This document shows positions 57,033-64,000 of a stretch of DNA of 64,000 nt, piece after piece. Below the pieces are notes generated by a model, which saw only the letters and a list, made by a program, of their open reading frames with translations, had not been told where the DNA came from and made no database searches. The first letter of the stretch is position 1, and each line of letters begins with the position of its first letter. Source of the stretch: Hyposmocoma kahamanoa (lineage: Eukaryota > Arthropoda > Insecta > Lepidoptera > Cosmopterigidae); NCBI RefSeq assembly GCF_003589595.1, contig NW_020653766.1, forward strand, positions 3,465,082 to 3,529,081. The letters run 5' to 3'. The position numbers and the translations under genes were made by a program.

Positions 57033-57488
57033 CTGTGGCTCTAGTGAAAAAGGGCATAGGTCAAAAAAGCCAACTTTACAAGGCGACGCGAAAAACAGTT
57101 GCAACTTAATATGCTATTCACATTGACTTACAAATAAATGGACGACGGGTCTAATACAAAAACCACGAAAAAAATGTCCCAAGTCATTTAAACGTAGTAA
57201 CATGTAAAGGAACATGAAAAAGCTAAAACGTTGAATTTAAATTGTAATGTCATCGCAGTACTGTCTAATTTTGCTTGCTTCGCTGTCAGTCGAACAAATG
57301 AAGACTAAAGCGTGAATGACGCTCTGTATACGATTTTAACGCCCTATAAGTTCGGACACTTTTTCTTTTTAGCGCGGACCCGACGTCCATATAATTGTAA
57401 GTCAATGGCTATTCAGTGTTAAGTGTTATTCGTGTTTCCTTGTAAAGTTGGCATTTTTGACAGGCACCACTTTTCACTAGAGCCACAG
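57033..57488. mobile_element. Palindromic MITE family M6 carrying a nested M2 element
   Basis: The ends CTGTGGCTCTAGTGAAAAAG and TTTTCACTAGAGCCACAG are separated by the M2 element at 57121-57407. AATT occurs immediately outside both ends, which may be part of the terminal repeat rather than a duplication. Confidence 0.78.
57121..57407 (+). mobile_element. MITE family M2 copy 5, nested in a family M6 element
   Basis: A 287-bp copy flanked by the perfect duplication GCTATTCA (57113-57120 and 57408-57415). It inserted into the centre of the palindromic element at 57033-57488, so M2 was active after M6 at this site. Confidence 0.92.
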
Positions 57489-57749
57489 AATTTAGAACAT
57501 TGCGGTCGACTTTGCCTGCATGCCACGACACTGTTTATGAGCAGGTGTGGTGAAAAAGTAATTTACGTAGCCTGATTCAGAGTTCAATGTTCTCATGTCT
57601 AAGTAATTTAAAATTTTCCTTTGTAAAGGGCGACAATATAAAAATATTTCTTCAATGGTTGGATAAACATGATATCTTGTCTTGACTGGGCAGTCAAACA
57701 AGCAAACAAACAAATACCTTCACTTAAATATACAGTGAAGAAAAGCGAC

Positions 57750-57917
57750 ATCCAAAATTTTGTGTAAAATAACATCCAAAATATACTGCAAAATAACCTC
57801 CAAAATGTAGTATAAAATAACATTCAAAATTTAGTGTGAAATAACATCCAAAATTGAGCGTAAAATAGCATTCAAAATTTAGTGTAAAATGACATCCAAA
57901 ATTTAGTGTAAAATAAC
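57750..57917. repeat. Minisatellite, 24 bp x 7
   Basis: Seven tandem units whose consensus begins ATCCAAAATTTAGTGT and ends AAAATAAC, with a few substitutions each and no length changes. Confidence 0.9.
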
Positions 57918-58172
57918 AAGTACCTTGCGTTCTCGGTGTGTGGACGCCCGACCAAAGGTTCCATTCTCAGTTCCAAGTGTCCTTACATTAGTCTTAAGTG
58001 TAACTTGTACATACGAGGTAGTGCTCGAATATGTAAATATATGAGTAAGATATAGATAGGATGGAATGAATGTGCGTGGTGGGTCTTTGAGGGGGTCCTG
58101 CGGGGTGCGGGAAGGGTTGTCGTCATTGAAATTATTTTTACCGTGGCTAGATATCTGCTTCCAGTTGTGCAT

Positions 58173-60168
58173 TATTGGAACTGACCCGTATTTAAGTCAT
58201 ATGCATCTGTACCAAGCCCATAATTCAAAGAATTAAATCGCTTAGGGAGACACTGTGCTCCTGTTTAAGAGTTTTGAATTCTGTTCCCAGCGTTATAATG
58301 TGCGGCTTACTAACAATTGGTTAACCATTAAAGATGATTCTTACAACTGCTGTCTAGTATTGGACAAGTACGGGATAATGACGTAAACTTTTTCTCAGAC
58401 TACACCCGTGGCCAACAATGCGACGTATGTGCGAATGGTATCTCATATAAAATACACTCAGCGTAAGTGCGGCACTGACGCATGTCGGTTATTGTTGTAT
58501 ATGACTAGCTCATTATTTTGAACTGAATTTCTTATCTTCCCTATTAGATTATGTATAAAAGTTGCCAAATTCGTAAATTGTTTTATGTAATTTAGTGTAA
58601 CAATTATGTTTTATTGTTTTTTTTTGTTGATTTATTAATTATGGCATTTAATGACATTGTTGATAATGTTTTGACGTAAAAAATTATTGTATTAAAGGTG
58701 ATTTCCATGGCTTTCTAGAGTAGTGGCCTATCTCAAAATCGAAAATGAAGTATACCTAAAGGTCCAAAGCTGACGAATCATACACCGGTATATGTGGTCA
58801 CTTGTTTGTTTTAACCAATAAACAGCTAAATGACTTTTCCACAATATAATTTTGCACATTCTGAATGCAACTGTGTTCTAATATTAATATGGACTATTTT
58901 GGCATGAGCCACTATTCTTGAAAAGCAGCGATTTTGTTTCATGAATTATTATAACACCGAGTTTGTTGTGGCATTTAACCGTTGCCTACCCTCGCAGGCG
59001 TTTTCTAGACCCTTATTTTGTAGTTCACCAGTTGCGCACGCGCATGTAGCCGTGCGACACCACGCTTCAAACTAAACAAAAAGATTTATCAGCGTATTTA
59101 ATTTATAATTTAGTCATGCGTCCACTCCGTTGTGTTAGTCATATATTTATTTTTTATTTAGGCGGACACAAAAACAAAGTGGTGGATCCAAAAAGTTGTG
59201 ATATTAAATGTACTGCGAAATTCCAATGTCGTTAAATCGTTTTTAGATATGGGCGTTTTCGAAAGTTTGAAAATTCAGGCGATCCACCAAAAAAAATTTT
59301 TTTTAATGTAAACCTTTTTTCCAAGACAAAAAACAATCTCTTAGACTTTCATATTGCGTTGTCTGGTTACCCATTGTGATTTATGAAAGAAAATTAGGTA
59401 AATAAATAATAAATAGGAGTTCCAATTGTATATTATACATATGTATTGCTATATCGAGTCAAAATATCAAAAATAAGGACCTTATTACGTGTTGACCACA
59501 AATTGTTAAAAGAAAAAGATATTTTTTTAAAATACTAGCATGTAGAAATACCTCATAAGCCCTCTGTTTTTGTAATATATTGGACAATACAAATAAACAA
59601 AACACTGATATGAATAAGTTTAAGTAGTCCAAAGTAAACTCTATGTGCTAGTATTTTAAGGTCCACAGTGGAGAATTTGGTATATTAAAATAAATGGTTC
59701 AAAATATGCACTGCACATTGTAGCATTATAGAATTCTTTTTTGTATAGATTTTTGGAGATTGTCAAGTTAAACCTGAACCCTGGCCATGTTGCGGAACTT
59801 TTAAGAACTATTTTCTACTATTAACAACACGAAAATAAGTGTCAAATATCGATATTAGCGCCACCACTTCAAGGTTCAACACTAACTTGGTAATCTTTAG
59901 TATGAATTAAGTGAAAAACTTATAAATACATTCGGATTTTTTTTTATCGGAGTCAAAATTTATGACGTTAATTTTAGAATTAATAAAAGTTTGTGATTAC
60001 ACGTCATCTTCCTTGCTGAAAGTTTCTGATGGCAGTTTGTGTCCAAGCTTCCAGGACCCCAAATCTGCTCATGCTAAATCATCTCAGTGGTCGACAGAGT
60101 GCTAAATGCAGGATTTTCTCCGTTTGGTATTCTGCTAAAAGTTAAGAGAAGTGTCTTGTGAGTGGATA
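58173..60168. other. Downstream intergenic DNA, no supported gene
   Basis: AT-rich, with no ORF longer than 60 codons and no clear repeat boundaries. A GC-richer patch at 58990-59070 lacks an open frame of note. Confidence 0.5.
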
Positions 60169-60885
60169 GCCAACATCGAGTATATAACCAGAAATAGTGA
60201 CGAAATAAGGGTCATCCATCCCTGGCTATTCATCAGGCAAAATTATCAAGGGTGTTAAATTGGATACGTTACTTTAAGAATAAGTAAAAGCCAGTGTGCG
60301 AATATGAAGAAAATATGATGTGAAATCGTCCTGCAGAATTTGTATACACAATCCATTGTTTGCATTTTAGTAACTTTGTGCTTTAATAAGATTCGATCGC
60401 CATTTACGAGGTTTAAAACTACAGTGAACACACAAACATTATTATTATGCAGCTTCTGCATACTTGAATGACAAAAATCCGTGGTGGTGACAATCGTAAG
60501 ACGTTTGAAATATAGTAAATGCATCGAGTATCTAACCAGAAATAGAGACAACATAAGAGCTATCCATCCCTGGCAACGTGGCAACTCATCGGCAAATGGG
60601 CCTTATGTCGCTTTTAAATATCAACTCGTTTGCACTGAAATCACAAATTAGAAAGCTGAAATAGTACAACAACAACTGACCTGTGTGTACTTCTACGTAT
60701 ACTGCAAAAATATTCTGCATTTATTGTAATAAAGATCAGATTAGCGACACCCGCCAATTGTTTCGAATTCGGGCTGGCCAATCGGAGCGCAGTTGTCATC
60801 GTAATGATTTGGCAGAATAATTTTCAAACAAATGACATTTCGTCTCTATTTCTGGTTATATACTCGATGCTAGCCAACTATTCAA
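60169..60885. repeat. Repeat block with inverted CGAGTATATAACCAGAAATA motifs
   Basis: ATCGAGTATATAACCAGAAA near 60175 and its partner near 60527 are inverted as TTTCTGGTTATATACTCGAT near 60855. The right part (GACACCCGCCAATTGTTTCG) matches 45639-45780 in reverse. The left part contains a repeat also found at 8470-8620 and 10800-10975. Confidence 0.55.
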
Positions 60886-61087
60886 CTGCCATTGCGATTT
60901 TTTGGTATTCTGCTCTTCAATGGTGAGTCTTTGACACGTCTAATGCGGAGTCTACTTATTATTTCACATAATGAAAATAAATACGTTTTATTTGAAGATT
61001 GAATTGTTGTTGAAACGAGATAAAAATTAATATAAGAATTGTATTTCCATGGTAGTTTTAATAAGGCAACATTGATCGAGTGACTTA

Positions 61088-61252
61088 GGGTCGTATTCTA
61101 GAACTCTACTCAATGCTCAAGTCAGGATTGCAATTGAAACACAAGCACTGGAAATACGACCCTAATGGCAGGGACTTGAGTATGATTTCGAGTGCTTTAA
61201 ACCGTACTCAAATCCTGACTTGAGCATTGAGTAGGGTTCTAGAATACGACCC
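61088..61252. mobile_element. PIF/Harbinger-like MITE, family M3 copy 2
   Basis: A 165-bp copy with inverted ends GGGTCGTATTCTAGAACTC, flanked by TTA on both sides (61085-61087 and 61253-61255). The left half is rearranged relative to the 17187 copy. Confidence 0.8.
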
Positions 61253-62116
61253 TTAGAGCTATTTTATGAGGCCCATAGTAAATGACCATTTCTCAGAGCC
61301 TTCAATTTAAATGTATTTTTATGTCATATACTTAGTAGATTACGCTATCGAAATGCCATTGAAGAGCAGAATTCCAAAAACGTAGCGATGGCGAGCCATT
61401 GAGAAGCCACTTCTAGCAGAATACCAAATGTACAAAATCATGCCATTGACACTATCGACAGACGACTGAGATGATTTAAAATTGGCAAACTAGGGTGTGT
61501 CAACCCTAGTTACAGATCTCGGGGTTATCAGACAGTTCCGCCATGTTTTCTTCCACCTGATTTCGATCACAAACTTTTTTATGCTGCAAACGTGGGAGGC
61601 GAAAGTCTGTCACATTGATGTTCTCTCTTTCCAGCTCAGTATTACCATTTACACTTCTGGTGAAATTGAAAAGGCTTGTCAACTTACTGCTTTGTCTCAG
61701 AGTGACAGGTGCAGTACATTGTCGTGTGCAGTCCCTGAGATATTGCGATTTTAAACTCTTCGTGGCACTGAAACTATTAAGGGCAGGCGTGTCGCTTAAA
61801 AAATCTTTCTATCTGACTGGATTCGAACCAGCGGCATCTGTAGTCACGGTAAGTCCAGTCGGTTAGAAGGAATTTTTCTTATTAAAAATCCGTCTATAGT
61901 AGACAAAGCGTCGGCTAAATTTGAGAACCTCTTTTGGACACTGTTTCCTTTTTTACTCTTCCAAGTGCAATATCGGGCAATTACAACTTAAGATATAATT
62001 TCTAGACCAAAGTTATATGATTGATTGATACGATTGTCATATAAAATTGTTTCTAGTAATTGTGTTTTTGGTGCCTACTCAAAAAGTTCATATTAGGGCG
62101 CTTTCAATAAAGACGC

Positions 62117-62273
62117 GCCACAATGGTGTTGCTGCCGCGCCATAGTGGCGTTGCAGCCACGCCACATTGGCGTTGCAGCCACGCCACATTGGCGTTGCAG
62201 TCGCACCACATTGGCGTTGCAACCGCGCCACATTGGCGTTGCAGACACGCCATAGTGGCGTTGCAGCCGCACC
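62117..62273. repeat. Minisatellite, 22 bp x 7
   Basis: Seven units of a GC-rich 22-mer (GCCACATTGGCGTTGCAGCC plus AC/GC). The unit is not a multiple of three, so every frame stays open on both strands; the resulting peptides are not genes. Confidence 0.92.
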
Positions 62274-62721
62274 AATGCTTATTTTCATACAATAATTTTA
62301 CTAGATATTTCAAATTCGATTATTTTGCATTCGGTAATTTGTGCTGCCGCTGTTGAGAACAATGATATTTGGTCTTTTCCTGAACTTTCTGTTTGTACAA
62401 ATTTTGTCAAGAGGAGTGGTCTGCACGCGTCAGAGGTTTAGTCGGAATTGTCCTCGTCGTCCTTTATTCAAAAGAAAGTCGATCTAATTTTCAATTTCCG
62501 TCAGTCTAGTGAGTCTCTTTGTGGCCCTGTGCTGGTCATCTGTGGAGGCTGGACGCGACACTTTCCTTGCAGTCTCTTTCTTGCTATTCGAAAAGTAACA
62601 ATAAAAAAAACTCCAATAGTTAATAAATGTATTAAACAATAATAATTAAATTACAACTTATACAACGGTTCGTAACAATATTTAGACTAGATATTGTATG
62701 AAAATTAGTATACTTCTATAA

Positions 62722-62871
62722 GGGTCGTATTCCAGACTTGAGCAGACTTGAATATGATTTCAAGCACTGGAAATACAACCCTAATGGCAAGGGCTTGAGT
62801 ATAATTTTCAGTGCTCACTGCAATACTCAAATCCTGACTTGAGTATTGAGTAGAGTTCTAGAATACGACCC
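62722..62871. mobile_element. PIF/Harbinger-like MITE, family M3 copy 3
   Basis: A 150-bp copy with a shortened left arm. TAA precedes the left end, but GTC follows the right end, so the target duplication is not preserved. Confidence 0.7.
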
Positions 62872-64000
62872 GTCTACGAAGCGTCTAATTTGAAGGCTAC
62901 GAAAGGTTACGAATTTAGCCGACGCAAAATTGTTTAAAGGTCAACACGGAGCCGGCAAGTCAGTATGTCAATTTTCGCGGTTTGCCAGCAGTTTTTCATG
63001 TTGTCTTCCTTAATCGGCAATTAAAATTTTATCAAGTGATTTTTTACTTTTTTATTTCATACGCTTATCTTAGATAAAGCCGAATTGTGACTCCTTAAAA
63101 ACTATTCAGAAATATCATCCCTTTTTAGCACGAATGAGCGTAACTAACGTATACAATTATTAACATTCTTTGATTCAAATATGATGATTTAAAAAATGCA
63201 AGTTACGTGGATTTCTCTTGCAAGGGATAGATATGTTCTATTTGTAATTGTACTGTTTGTAATAAGAGCATTTTCGATTAAAATTTAACCCAAACCAAAA
63301 TTGTACTAAGCCCAAAAACTGTGACCAAAGTAAATATCAATGGAGCTTATATTTTACGACAATAAAGTTTAAATTAAAACAACCAAATTCTCTACTGTTC
63401 CAATACAGGATGAAATTTAATTCACTTTAGCCAAATTTTGCTAAGATAAATTAGTTAAAAGCGTCTTCAATTTACGGTCATTCTCGGACTAGTCTTCACT
63501 ACCTAATTTCCGTGGCAATTTTTATTATTTAATAATTATAGTAGCTAATTATAGTACTGAACGCCAGTCCGAGAATGACGTTTTAGAATTTAAAAAAACA
63601 CTGTTTTTCGTAGTTAAAACATCGTTTTTCTAACCAACCCATATTAGCTTGGATGAAAATTTATGGCAGCCTGTGAATTGAATGCACATTATTAACTTAA
63701 ATATCTTATTAAAATTCGGCAATTGAATTTGATTTTTCCGTGTATAGATAAAAGTCACGTAGTGCAAAGTACGCAGGGCAACCCACAGCAGTTGGAATTG
63801 TATTTTTGTAACTGTTTGTTTTTTTCTGTTTTGTTGGCGCGTGTGGGTTGTTGGTACGTCGTTTTTTGCGGATCTGCCATACAAGTACAAGATTACCACT
63901 GCTTATGTTACTGTAACCACGTTTATTTTACACATAACAAATCTATAGAATGATAATTTACTTCGTGCATTAATTTAAGTTCCGTCAGTTTAAAATATAA
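62872..64000. other. No recognised feature
   Basis: AT-rich end of the window. ATTCTCGGACTAG near 63480 is inverted as CAGTCCGAGAATG near 63565, a small inverted repeat. Opposing open frames at 63630-63953 overlap each other and show no homology. Confidence 0.45.

Noticed and set aside
62088..62356. Several open frames on both strands
   Set aside because: They come from the 22-bp minisatellite, which leaves all frames open.

Overview
The window looks like nuclear DNA of a lepidopteran insect (moth or butterfly). It is AT-rich and gene-poor, has GT-AG introns, and is crowded with repeats of lepidopteran type: tRNA-headed SINEs, a Bm1-like SINE tail, CR1/RTE/Jockey-type non-LTR fragments and many palindromic MITEs. 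Nothing suggests a prokaryote, virus or organelle.

One gene can be assembled completely. Mediator subunit 26 (MED26) lies on the + strand in nine coding exons between 36413 and 55812. The exons join without a frame break into 634 codons plus a stop. Exons 1-3 encode the TFIIS-N/LW-type domain. Exons 4-8 encode a proline-rich, basic and acidic linker. Exon 9 carries the conserved C-terminal motifs and ends in LPYVVID. Intron 1 is about 7.6 kb and intron 8 about 3.6 kb. The frame is kept only if exon 4 uses the second of two acceptors 4 nt apart.

A second gene probably starts head-to-head with MED26. A 44-codon open first exon with an optimal GTAAGT donor lies on the - strand at 33237-33369, behind an 11-codon upstream ORF. 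No further exon of it could be recognised to its left, so its product is unknown.

The rest is repeat-rich. 1-33 kb: two hAT-like MITEs with 8-bp target duplications (548-925 and 19679-20057), PIF/Harbinger-like MITEs (9029-9725, 11027-11393, 17187-17369), several SINE families, non-LTR remnants (19.1, 21.7, 22.5 and 24.2 kb) and a stop-containing THAP zinc-finger relic (24974). 33-36 kb: the intergenic space between the two divergent genes. 36-56 kb: MED26, with introns holding MITEs, SINEs, an RTE fragment and six copies of an ACCGACTTC repeat, all in one orientation. 56-64 kb: downstream DNA with nested MITEs, two minisatellites (24 bp x 7 and 22 bp x 7) and more Harbinger-like elements.

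I found no novel multi-gene system. The most informative observations are the transposon families whose boundaries are fixed by target-site duplications within this window, the nested insertions, a possible Penelope-like element, and the MED26 splice-acceptor ambiguity.
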